Origin: an uncultured Clostridia bacterium
Lineage (GTDB): Bacteria > Bacillota > Clostridia > Lachnospirales > Lachnospiraceae
Direction: 5' to 3'
Assembly: GCA_948467395.1 (NCBI GenBank)
Contig: CAOKDX010000008.1
Location: 1-64,000, forward strand
Length of the DNA stretch: 64,000 nt
In this document: piece after piece, positions 9,211-17,066 of the stretch
Position numbering within the stretch: position 1 is the first letter of the stretch
Layout of the letters: each line of letters opens with the position of its first letter
Notes under the pieces: model-generated
Databases searched by the model: none
What the model was told of the DNA's origin: nothing
Seen by the model: only the letters and a program-made list of their open reading frames with translations
Translations under genes and position numbers: made by a program

Positions 9211-9960
9211 TCACTGTGCTTGTCTGATCTGCGTCTCCATATAGGCATCGCAGACCTCTTCCACTGCCCCGATTCTCTCCACTGTCCCCTGATTGATCCA
9301 GACGGCGTGATCACACAGATTCTTCACCTGATCAATGGAATGGGAGACAAAGAGAAGGGTTGTACCGCCACTCATCATCTCATCCATCCGTTTCAGGCAT
9401 TTCTGCTGGAAAGCATAATCTCCCACTGCCAGAATCTCATCCACAATAAGAATATCCGGTTGGACGATGGTAGCCACAGCAAATCCCAGTCTGGCCCGCA
9501 TACCAGAAGAAAAATTCTTCACTGGAGAATCCAGGAATTTCTGCAACTCTGAGAATTCCACAATCTCATCAAAATGCTCCTGCATATATTTCTTGGAATG
9601 CCCAAGAACGGTTCCATTCAGGAAGATATTCTCACGGGCGGTCAGGTTCATGTCGAAGCCTGCACCAAGCTCCAGAAGGGGCGATATCGTACCATTGACT
9701 ACAATCTCCCCCTTGTATGGCTTGAGGATCCCGCAGATTGCCTTCAATAAAGTAGATTTGCCGGAACCATTGCTGCCAACAAGAGCCCATGCCTCTCCCT
9801 TCTTCACCTGAAAGGAGGCGTCCCTCACTGCCAGAAATTCCTGGAAAAGAAGCTGCTTTTTCAGGAGCTTAATAAAATATTCTTTGAGATTATCTATCTT
9901 CTCTGATGCCAGATTAAAACGAATGGTCACATCTTTCACATCAATCGCTATATCGCTCAT
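9211..9960 (-). CDS. ABC transporter ATP-binding protein for polysaccharide export (Wzt/TagH-like)
   Basis: This 249-residue ATPase powers export of a finished lipid-linked polysaccharide or teichoic-acid-like polymer. It has Walker A GSNGSGKST at 62-70, the signature FSSGMRARLGFA and Walker B ILIVDEIL. The N-terminal VTIRFNLASEKIDNLKEYFIK segment is typical of Wzt/TagH/KpsT proteins. It lacks the extra C-terminal glycan-recognition domain of O9a-type Wzt, so export would not depend on chain-end recognition. Ribosome site AGGAGG precedes the ATG, 11 bases downstream of the permease gene, and GlfT2 follows, which makes a galactofuran the likeliest cargo. Confidence 0.88.
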   Translation of the reverse strand: MSDIAIDVKDVTIRFNLASEKIDNLKEYFIKLLKKQLLFQEFLAVRDASFQVKKGEAWALVGSNGSGKSTLLKAICGILKPYKGEIVVNGTISPLLELGAGFDMNLTARENIFLNGTVLGHSKKYMQEHFDEIVEFSELQKFLDSPVKNFSSGMRARLGFAVATIVQPDILIVDEILAVGDYAFQQKCLKRMDEMMSGGTTLLFVSHSIDQVKNLCDHAVWINQGTVERIGAVEEVCDAYMETQIRQAQ

Positions 9961-9971
9961 TCCGATACCTC

Positions 9972-10763
9972 CTAGATATAAAGGATAAATTTGTTCTGGG
10001 TCCTTAAGAACACCCAGACACCAAGAGCCAGCATCAGAAGGGCGTCCACGACTCCGTAAATAACCATGCTCATGTCCGGCAGGCAGTTATACAGAGTAAG
10101 ATCCCGAAGCTGCGTTGCATAGGCATACAGCGGATTACAGTGAACAACAATATATCTCAGCGGTTCCGGAAGAAATTCAACGGGATAAAACATCGGAGTC
10201 AGATACATCCATGCCGTTGTGATGGCATTATAGATATACTGGATATCCCGGAAAAACACATTGGTTGCCGCCAAAAACATGCCAAGTCCCAGATTAAAAA
10301 CAAATTCCTGGGCCAGCACAAGAGGAAACAGGATAAGATGCCAGGAGAAAACGCCGCCGGTAAAGATCATAACGATCAACAGCGCTCCCATTGAAAAAAT
10401 GCAGTCAATCAGGCCGCTGGTAATCTTGGATACAGTAAATACATATTTGGGCAGATAAGTCTTCTTTAAAAGAGGTGCACTCCCATTGATGGACTGTATC
10501 GCTGATTTGGTAGACAGGTTCATAAAATTAAAGATTACCTGACCGCTCATGAGATATACGGGATAGTTAGGAATGTTTCCTCTCTTAAACATCTGCGAAA
10601 ACACGATGGCCATAATAATCATGATAAACAATGGATTCAGAATGCTCCAGAGGTATCCCAGAACACTCCTGCGGTATTTGAGTTTCAGATCCCTGCTGAT
10701 CAGCTGTCCCATGAGATCCTTATATTGGATAAAACCCTTGATACGTGCGATAAATAGACTCAC
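9972..10763 (-). CDS. ABC transporter permease for polysaccharide export (Wzm/TagG-like)
   Basis: The 263-residue membrane protein has six predicted transmembrane helices in the ABC2 arrangement, with the family hallmarks SRDLKLKYRRSVLGYLWSIL at the start and NVFFRDIQYIYNAI plus MYLTPMFYP in the middle. It forms the membrane channel for the ATPase encoded just downstream and moves a polyprenyl-linked glycan to the outer face. The start is GTG at 10763, preceded by GAGAGGAG at eight bases. It lies 21 bases after the upstream glycosyltransferase gene in the same operon. Confidence 0.88.
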   Translation of the reverse strand: MSLFIARIKGFIQYKDLMGQLISRDLKLKYRRSVLGYLWSILNPLFIMIIMAIVFSQMFKRGNIPNYPVYLMSGQVIFNFMNLSTKSAIQSINGSAPLLKKTYLPKYVFTVSKITSGLIDCIFSMGALLIVMIFTGGVFSWHLILFPLVLAQEFVFNLGLGMFLAATNVFFRDIQYIYNAITTAWMYLTPMFYPVEFLPEPLRYIVVHCNPLYAYATQLRDLTLYNCLPDMSMVIYGVVDALLMLALGVWVFLRTQNKFILYI

Positions 10764-10784
10764 TGTTCCGCTCCTCTCTTCGCT

Positions 10785-11783
10785 CTATATTTTATAAGCC
10801 CTGCGGCAGAGCCAGGACGCCGCCGGATATAAAACATATCCTGTACATCGCAGCAGCCGCACGGCAGGATTTGACATGCTATGATAGACCGCAGGATAAT
10901 CTTGTTTTAACCTCTCCTCCAATTCCCGGAGCTTCCTTTTCCACGTCCTGTCCGCAGGATAGGAGAGATATATTTTAATCTGGCTCACTGCGATCCTCGC
11001 AATCCCTTTTGCCACATAGGCCCGTTTCGCACCTGTCATTCCTGCCTGCTCCTCCCTGTAAAATTCCAGCAAGTGGGTGAGGACTCTTTCATGATGCGCC
11101 ATATTTTTCTGCATGTTTCGTATATTCATACTCTGTTCGTCCCGCCCAAGCCGGTAGCGGTACACTGGCTGCTCCAGAAATACCACGGTCTCCACACCGG
11201 GAACCGGGTACATCATATACTCGGCATCTACATAAAAGCAGTGCTCGTCCAGCTGCCTTCCCATTCCCTTTAAAATATCAGTGCGAAAAGCCGCTGCATG
11301 CATATTCACATAAACATATCTGCTTATTTCATCGAATGAATAACACTGCCTGTTCTTTTTGCCAGTAAAATCCGTACCCATCTCCTGCAGCACTTGTCCC
11401 GTCTCATTGTCAAAGGATTCAAAATCTGTGACCACCAGATCTGCCGCCGCCGTCCGCAGATAGGAAACCAGCTCATACAGCCCCTGTGGACGCACCAGAT
11501 CATCGCCGTCCACTGTCTTAAAATAGTTCCCCTTCGCCTCACTGATTCCCCGGTTTATCGTAGAACCATGTCCTCCGTTCTCCTTCTCGATCAGCCGGAA
11601 TACCTCAGGATACCTCTTTTCATATTCCCTGGCAATATCACGGATCCCATCTCCCGATCCATCATTGATCACCAATACCTCCAGGTCACAGGCAATGCGG
11701 GGATCGGTAAAAGAATCCAGGCATTCTGCCAGATATTTCTCAACACGATAGGCGGCAATGGATATTGTCAATGTCTTATTCAT
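10785..11783 (-). CDS. Family 2 glycosyltransferase
   Basis: A GT-A glycosyltransferase of 332 residues: LTISIAAYRVEKYLAECLDS at the N terminus, VINDGSGDGIRDIA for the nucleotide sugar and VDGDDLVRP for the metal. The ENGGHGSTINRGI stretch is shared with the gene at 21187. I start at ATG 11783, which overlaps the upstream stop as ATGA and has GGAGGGAG behind it; the longer open frame up to 11876 only runs antiparallel-free through the upstream gene. It probably adds an early sugar to the lipid-linked glycan whose export genes follow. The donor sugar is unknown. Confidence 0.85.
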   Translation of the reverse strand: MNKTLTISIAAYRVEKYLAECLDSFTDPRIACDLEVLVINDGSGDGIRDIAREYEKRYPEVFRLIEKENGGHGSTINRGISEAKGNYFKTVDGDDLVRPQGLYELVSYLRTAAADLVVTDFESFDNETGQVLQEMGTDFTGKKNRQCYSFDEISRYVYVNMHAAAFRTDILKGMGRQLDEHCFYVDAEYMMYPVPGVETVVFLEQPVYRYRLGRDEQSMNIRNMQKNMAHHERVLTHLLEFYREEQAGMTGAKRAYVAKGIARIAVSQIKIYLSYPADRTWKRKLRELEERLKQDYPAVYHSMSNPAVRLLRCTGYVLYPAASWLCRRAYKI

Positions 11784-12925
11784 GCTCCCTCCATGGCTTC
11801 TGCGGACTGATAGATTTCCCTCATCCTCTTCTCCACCACACTCAGAGAGAAGTTCTCTACCTGTTTTCTGTTCCATTCTCCCATCCGGACCGCCTCATCG
11901 GGATATTTCAAAAAGTACCGGATGGCCTGCGCATAGTCCTCCGGAAGATTTTCCGTAAAAAGAAACCCGCCCTCTCCATCCCGCACCAGGTCATGATTTC
12001 CCCGAATATCCGCCGCCATCACAGGAAGTCCCGCCTGCATGGCCTCCATCAGGGCCACCGGAAGTCCCTCTCTCATGGAAGGAAAGGCAAAAAAATCTGA
12101 CTGGCGAAGAATATCCGGTATATTGGTACAATACCCGGCCAGAATCACCTTCTCCTGTAAATACATCTCCTTTATCTGCTGTTTCAGGCGATCCTCCACC
12201 GGACCTTTGCCGCATATAATACAGGTGAGCTTATCCCTGCGAAAACGGTCCATCGCCCGGACCAGGACAGCCTGATTCTTTGATTCTGTCAACTCTCCCA
12301 CAGTCACCACGATTTTATGATCCGGAGGAATATCATATTCCCGGCGCAGATCAAAGGAAGGATCCGGCTCCGGCATCGGCCGGATTCCCACTCCGGGGAC
12401 AAATTCCACACTTCCCCGGACAGGGAAATGGCTTCCTCTGTCATAGTCCTCCTGATTGATCAGTATGAGCTTATCCGTGTATCTGGCATAATGCCGTTCC
12501 GGCATATAATACAGCCAGTTCCCCAGCGGCGCCCCCTTAAAGAAATGTAATCCATGGGCCGTATAGAGCACGGTCGTCCTCCGCCCCGTCATCCTTCTGA
12601 CCTTTTCCGCCGCCTTGCGGGCCAGTATCCCGGTTATCGGCATATGGCAGTGGATCAGCTCAAATTTTTCCTCCAGCATCAGCTGGACCAGCTCCCGGTA
12701 GGCGCGCAGCACCTCCAGGGAAAAGGGCGACCGGCAAAAATGAATGGAATGCCTCTGGATGCCCGTATCCGCCAGCCTCGAATTATCCTGCCCGTAAACT
12801 ACCGTATTATAATTGGAGGCATAATGAACCTCATACCCCATCTCCTGCAGAAGCTTCACATTATTCATCTCAAACTGCGGCACAAAACCGCTGACTCTGG
12901 TAACCAGCAATGCTTTTTTATGCAT
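11780..12925 (-). CDS. Family 4 glycosyltransferase (GT-B)
   Basis: This 381-residue protein shows the two-domain GT-B layout: an acceptor domain with LIHCHMPITGILARKAA and a donor domain with VVTVGELTESKNQAVLVRAM, ICGKGPVEDRLK and the E-x7-E region SMREGLPVALMEAMQAGLPV. It resembles EpsD/WcaL-like enzymes that follow the priming transferase. The gene overlaps the priming transferase end by eight bases and the next glycosyltransferase by four, so the three are translated as a unit. Its position right after the initiating enzyme suggests it adds the second sugar. Confidence 0.87.
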   Translation of the reverse strand: MHKKALLVTRVSGFVPQFEMNNVKLLQEMGYEVHYASNYNTVVYGQDNSRLADTGIQRHSIHFCRSPFSLEVLRAYRELVQLMLEEKFELIHCHMPITGILARKAAEKVRRMTGRRTTVLYTAHGLHFFKGAPLGNWLYYMPERHYARYTDKLILINQEDYDRGSHFPVRGSVEFVPGVGIRPMPEPDPSFDLRREYDIPPDHKIVVTVGELTESKNQAVLVRAMDRFRRDKLTCIICGKGPVEDRLKQQIKEMYLQEKVILAGYCTNIPDILRQSDFFAFPSMREGLPVALMEAMQAGLPVMAADIRGNHDLVRDGEGGFLFTENLPEDYAQAIRYFLKYPDEAVRMGEWNRKQVENFSLSVVEKRMREIYQSAEAMEGA

Positions 12926-14354
12926 CGTCCTGCTTCCCTCCCCTCTTCAGTACATCCACAATCTGTTCCACACTCCTATCCGGCCTTTCTTCTGCCCTCG
13001 CCGCCGTCAGCTGGTCCTCCCGGATGCCCTCCGACGCCTCTTTTTTAAATAATGTCTTTATGGTCATCAGAATGAGCTTCAAATCCATCCACAAGGAATA
13101 ATTTTCGATATAAAATAGATCCAGCTTTAATTTATCATAGGGAATCGTATTATATTTTCCGTAAATCTGTGCAAATCCGGTAACCCCCGCCTTCACTCTT
13201 GTCCGAAATGCAAATTCCGGCATCTCCTCCTTGTACTGGGCGATAATCTCCGGCCGTTCCGGTCTGGGGCCCACCAGCGACATCTCTCCGGTGATTACAT
13301 GATAAAGCTGCGGAAGCTCATCCAAACGGGTCCGGCGGATAAACCGGCCTACCGGCGTGATTCTCTCATCATTTTCCCTGGCAAGTACAGCCTCTCCTTC
13401 CTGTTCTGCGTCCACCACCATACTTCGGAACTTAAAAATCTCAAATTCCCTCTCGTCCTTTGTACACCTTCTCTGATGGTACAACACTGGTCCCCTGTCA
13501 TATATTTTGATAGCTGCCGCCGTTAGCAGCATAAACGGGGATGCCAGGACAAAGAGGGGAACGGTAATGACAAGATCCAGAAAACGCTTCCAGAACCGTT
13601 GGTCAAAGGTCAGCGCATACCCCTTCGTGAGCATAAAGGGAGTGTCAAATATATGGATCCGGTCCGCTCCCATCAGTATAATATCCGATATTTTGGGAAT
13701 AACATAAGCACGTATCCCCTGGCCAAAGCAATATTTCAATACCTCATTGCGCTGTGCCACCGGCACGTCGCCAAGGATCACCGCCTGATAATCCTTTACC
13801 CTTTCCGCAATGGCCGTCAGCCCTTCATTGATATTTATGGCGCCATAGATGGCATACTTGTCCCTTCTGGCCTCGACCTTAAAGACCAGATCAGTGGCCG
13901 GGCGGTCGCCATAGATCAGAAGTATCTTCCATGGCGGAAAGATGCGGTTATAGATGCCGCTGGCCATAATGGTCCATAAAGCGGCGATCACACAATCCAG
14001 CAACTGCATCAGTAGTATTCCTCCCGGACTCACCAGCCGGAAAGCCAGGAGACTGATGACAATATATATCACTACATTTGCCATAAACGCAGCGAGAAAA
14101 TGGGAAAGCAGTACCTCGATCCGGCGCAGCTGTCCAATCCGCAGCGCCCCATACATCCTTGAGAAAAAATATAGGAGCAGGCCGTACAATGCAATCATGG
14201 CATAATTTCCCTTACGGTAAAAACGGTATACATACATCGTAGAGGCATAGGTATGATACCAGAAATAGGCAAAAACCATCATCATAAACACGATGCTTAT
14301 AAGAGACAGAACAAAGAGGATGGTCTTCTTATAAGGATCATAGTTTCTCTTCAT
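12918..14354 (-). CDS. Polyprenyl-phosphate sugar-1-phosphate transferase (glycan-priming enzyme)
   Basis: The 478-residue membrane enzyme starts glycan assembly by moving a sugar-1-phosphate onto undecaprenyl phosphate. It has four N-terminal transmembrane helices, a CoA-binding-like middle domain, a fifth membrane segment near LVITVPLFVLASPFMLL, and the WbaP/PglC catalytic core with KFRSMVVDAE, RTRLDELPQLYHVITGEMSLVGPRPERPE and VKAGVTGFAQI. I start at ATG 14354 because AAGGAA stands nine bases before it; the open frame reaches 14381 without a ribosome site. It heads the - strand operon down to 7432 and has its own promoter at 14388-14417. Confidence 0.9.
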   Translation of the reverse strand: MKRNYDPYKKTILFVLSLISIVFMMMVFAYFWYHTYASTMYVYRFYRKGNYAMIALYGLLLYFFSRMYGALRIGQLRRIEVLLSHFLAAFMANVVIYIVISLLAFRLVSPGGILLMQLLDCVIAALWTIMASGIYNRIFPPWKILLIYGDRPATDLVFKVEARRDKYAIYGAININEGLTAIAERVKDYQAVILGDVPVAQRNEVLKYCFGQGIRAYVIPKISDIILMGADRIHIFDTPFMLTKGYALTFDQRFWKRFLDLVITVPLFVLASPFMLLTAAAIKIYDRGPVLYHQRRCTKDEREFEIFKFRSMVVDAEQEGEAVLARENDERITPVGRFIRRTRLDELPQLYHVITGEMSLVGPRPERPEIIAQYKEEMPEFAFRTRVKAGVTGFAQIYGKYNTIPYDKLKLDLFYIENYSLWMDLKLILMTIKTLFKKEASEGIREDQLTAARAEERPDRSVEQIVDVLKRGGKQDDA

Positions 14355-14387
14355 ATCATCTGTTCCTTTCAAAGACTGCATAGTAGG

Positions 14388-14417
14388 ATTTTATCATAGT
14401 TGGAACGGCATTGTCAA
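14388..14417 (-). promoter_or_regulatory. Promoter of the priming-transferase glycan operon
   Basis: On the - strand TTGACA (14412-14417) and TAAAAT (14388-14393) are 18 bases apart, upstream of the priming-transferase start at 14354. The -35 is consensus. It lies back to back with the pncB promoter. Confidence 0.65.
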
Positions 14418-14428
14418 TTTTCCTATAA

Positions 14429-14456
14429 TTGCAAAACCTGCTTTTTCTGGTATAAT
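14429..14456 (+). promoter_or_regulatory. pncB promoter
   Basis: TTGCAA (14429-14434) and a consensus TATAAT (14451-14456) are 16 bases apart, and the ribosome site AAGGAGG follows about ten bases later. This leaves a very short leader of some 20 bases with no room for a riboswitch. Confidence 0.65.
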
Positions 14457-14481
14457 GTTACTATTAAGGAGGCGCAGTGCC

Positions 14482-15942
14482 ATGGACAATAGAAATTTTA
14501 CTCTTCTCACGGATTTTTATGAACTGACAATGATGCAGGGATACTTCAGATGCGGGGCAGGCGAACGCGTTGTCTTTGATCTGTTCTACCGGCAGAATCC
14601 TGACGATGGGGGATATGCGGTATGTGCCGGCCTTGCCCAGGTCATTGATTATATTAAAAAACTTCATTTTGATTATGAAGACATTGACTATCTGAGAGGC
14701 CTAAATACCTTTCATGAAGATTTTCTGGACTATCTGGCCAGCTTTCATTTTACAGGGGATATTTACGCTGTTCCGGAGGGAACCGTAGTTTTTCCCATGG
14801 AACCTCTTGTGAAGGTAGCAGCCCCCATTATGGAGGCCCAGCTGTTGGAGACCGCCCTGCTGAACCTGATCAATCATCAGTCCCTGATCGCCACAAAGGC
14901 GGCGCGGGTCTGCTATGCGGCCAGGGGAAGCGGGGTAATGGAATTCGGCCTTCGCCGTGCCCAGGGACCGGACGCCGGCACCTTCGGCGCAAGAGCGGCG
15001 GTGATCGGAGGGTGTGTCGGCACCAGCAACGTAATCTGTGCAAAGGAGTTCGGAATACCCGCCCTGGGCACCCATGCCCACAGCTGGATCATGAGTTTCC
15101 CCGATGAACTGACTGCCTTTCGCCAATACGCGGCTCTCTACCCGGACAATACTACGCTGCTGGTGGACACCTACGATACTCTGCGGTCCGGGGTTCCCCA
15201 TGCCATACAGGTCTTCCGGGAATTAAAGGAACAGGGGCAGCTGCCAGCCCGATATGGAATCCGACTGGACAGCGGCGATCTGGCCTATCTCTCCAAAAAA
15301 GCCAGGGAAATGCTGGATAATGCGGGGTTAAAAGAGGCTTCCATCTGCGCCTCCAGTGACCTGGACGAATATCTCATCGACTCACTGCTGTCCCAGGGCG
15401 CCTGTATTGATTCCTGGGGGGTGGGCACTAATCTTATTACTTCAAAAACAACCCCCGCCTTTGGCGGGGTCTATAAGCTGGCGGCACTGGAAGAGGATGG
15501 AATCATGAAACCAAAGATAAAGCTCTCCGAAAATCCGGTGAAGATCACCAATCCGGGAGATAAAACCGTCTACCGCATCTACGACCGGGACACCGGGAAG
15601 ATTCGGGCGGATTATATTACACTGGCCGAAGAATCCTTTGATGAAAGCCAGGATCTGGTTCTGTTTGACCCCAACGCCACCTGGAAAAAAACAAGGCTGC
15701 CGGGAGGCTCTTATACCATGAGGGAGCTACTCGTTCCCATATTCCGGAACGGCCAGTGTGTATATGAGGCAAAGAGTGTGATGGAGATTCAGAAGTACTG
15801 CCGGGAGCAGCTGGAGACATTATGGGAGGAGACAAGAAGGCTTGTCAATCCCCAGACTGTTTATGTGGATCTGTCGGACCGCCTGTATCAGATGAAGACG
15901 GATCTGCTGCGCTCCACGGTGCCGGTGATCCATATAACATAA
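14482..15942 (+). CDS. pncB: Nicotinate phosphoribosyltransferase
   Basis: This 486-residue cytosolic enzyme joins nicotinate to PRPP, the entry step of NAD salvage. Family marks are FTLLTDFYELTMMQGYF at the start, FGLRRAQGPDAG near 160, and the GTHAHSWIMSF loop with the catalytic histidine near 202. The ATG at 14482 follows AAGGAGG; an in-frame ATG at 14455 overlaps the -10 box and is rejected. The gene is monocistronic, read divergently from the glycan operon and ending two bases from a convergent gene. Confidence 0.95.
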   Translation: MDNRNFTLLTDFYELTMMQGYFRCGAGERVVFDLFYRQNPDDGGYAVCAGLAQVIDYIKKLHFDYEDIDYLRGLNTFHEDFLDYLASFHFTGDIYAVPEGTVVFPMEPLVKVAAPIMEAQLLETALLNLINHQSLIATKAARVCYAARGSGVMEFGLRRAQGPDAGTFGARAAVIGGCVGTSNVICAKEFGIPALGTHAHSWIMSFPDELTAFRQYAALYPDNTTLLVDTYDTLRSGVPHAIQVFRELKEQGQLPARYGIRLDSGDLAYLSKKAREMLDNAGLKEASICASSDLDEYLIDSLLSQGACIDSWGVGTNLITSKTTPAFGGVYKLAALEEDGIMKPKIKLSENPVKITNPGDKTVYRIYDRDTGKIRADYITLAEESFDESQDLVLFDPNATWKKTRLPGGSYTMRELLVPIFRNGQCVYEAKSVMEIQKYCREQLETLWEETRRLVNPQTVYVDLSDRLYQMKTDLLRSTVPVIHIT

Positions 15943-15943
15943 C

Positions 15944-16864
15944 CTAAATTTTTTCTTCTTTAAGCAGACTTAATTGATGTATCAAGTCATTCGAAAACGT
16001 TTTCAGTTCTTCGTCTCCAATTCTTTCTGCTGCATTCCATTGATTATTAACAATGTTTTGGAAATATGGATACATGTCCCTTATATTTTTAATAGAATCA
16101 ACAACGGCGCATGGTAATTCTCCTGGTTTATGCTCTCCTTGTTGATAAAAAGTAATCTTTATTTTACTATGATGTGTTTTTCCACTAAAAATATTATATG
16201 CAACAAAAGAGGTAGTAAATACTATGTTAGAAGTTGCCAGTAAAAGACGCTCTTCATCAAAGGCACCTTTCAAAATTTTACTATTTTCTATCAAACTTAT
16301 TACAACGTTTAACTTACATAATAAATCATATTGATTAGTTATGTTATCTTTAGCACCATAATATTCAGCACAATTTTCCGAAACAGTATCCAAACTGCTA
16401 AACAATATATGTACTTTAACTTTTTTATTATTTTTTAAGAGATCTTCTATTCTGGACTGATATTTTTGAATAAAACGACTTGGTGCAATTCCAGATAGAA
16501 AAAAATCCGCACTTGCATTTTCAAAAAAATTGTCTATATCTATTTCTTCTTCAAAACGTAATCCCCCTTTTTGAGCATTGACATCTACTGCAAGCAAATT
16601 CATTTTATTTTGCATAATGGAATCTTTGGTCTGCAGTACATATAGTTCCATAAATATATTTATAACTAAAGTATAGCGAATAACTGTTTGCATTTCCAAT
16701 GGAACAAAACCATATGCAATACCTGAAATTACAGCAATTAACAATAATATGGCTTGAATATACCGATTTTTTGTTTCAATAAAATTTTCAATGCTCCTTA
16801 TAATAATATCTTTTTTGGCATCTTTCTTTTGTATTTCTTTCATAGTTTGAAAATCGTTTTTCAT
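15944..16864 (-). CDS. AT-rich two-TM protein of unknown function, weak PLD-like fold
   Basis: I do not recognise this 306-residue protein. It has a charged helical start, two membrane helices near 34-54 and 60-79, then a cytoplasmic domain of about 220 residues. A stretch near 110-150 (FFLSGIAPSRFIQKY, then VKVHILFSSLD) looks like the first half of a phospholipase-D-type fold in which a beta strand follows a basic helix, and KIKITFYQQG later could be the matching second half, but no HKD motif is present. The ATG at 16864 has GGGGGG seven bases upstream; a TTG at 16879 overlaps that site. Base content is much more AT-rich than the flanking genes, which suggests recent transfer. It stands alone, with no obvious partner gene. 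Confidence 0.6.
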   Translation of the reverse strand: MKNDFQTMKEIQKKDAKKDIIIRSIENFIETKNRYIQAILLLIAVISGIAYGFVPLEMQTVIRYTLVINIFMELYVLQTKDSIMQNKMNLLAVDVNAQKGGLRFEEEIDIDNFFENASADFFLSGIAPSRFIQKYQSRIEDLLKNNKKVKVHILFSSLDTVSENCAEYYGAKDNITNQYDLLCKLNVVISLIENSKILKGAFDEERLLLATSNIVFTTSFVAYNIFSGKTHHSKIKITFYQQGEHKPGELPCAVVDSIKNIRDMYPYFQNIVNNQWNAAERIGDEELKTFSNDLIHQLSLLKEEKI

Positions 16865-16984
16865 GCCTATTCCCCCCAAAAATATTATAAATTGTTTCCC
16901 TTCTTAAATAATATATCATATTTATTCGCTAATGTACAAGAACACAATTTTGAAACTTTTCGGAAACCGATTACAAGAACAAGT

Positions 16985-17014
16985 AAACGACATAGCTAAA
17001 AAACTATGCCGTTT
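16985..17014. terminator. Hairpin between the orphan AT-rich gene and the arabinofuranosidase gene
   Basis: The arms AAACGACATAG (16985-16995) and CTATGCCGTTT (17004-17014) pair with one mismatch around an A-rich loop. It lies 52 bases past the arabinofuranosidase stop on the - strand. The T tract after it is short (GTTTACTTG), so termination may be weak. Confidence 0.5.
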
Positions 17015-17066
17015 CTGAATGAATTATTATATGTACTCCTAAAGTTCAGCCCTCCCCTTTCATTCC

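Noticed and set aside
11784-11876. N-terminal extension of the glycosyltransferase ending at 10785
   Set aside because: It lies wholly in the upstream coding region; the ATGA overlap and GGAGGGAG support the start at 11783.
14418-14481. NAD-related riboswitch before pncB
   Set aside because: The promoter leaves a leader of only about 20 bases, too short for any known riboswitch.
16865-17066. Hidden gene or mobile-element end in the AT-rich spacer
   Set aside because: No frame with a ribosome site, no terminal inverted repeats and no target duplication seen; only a hairpin.
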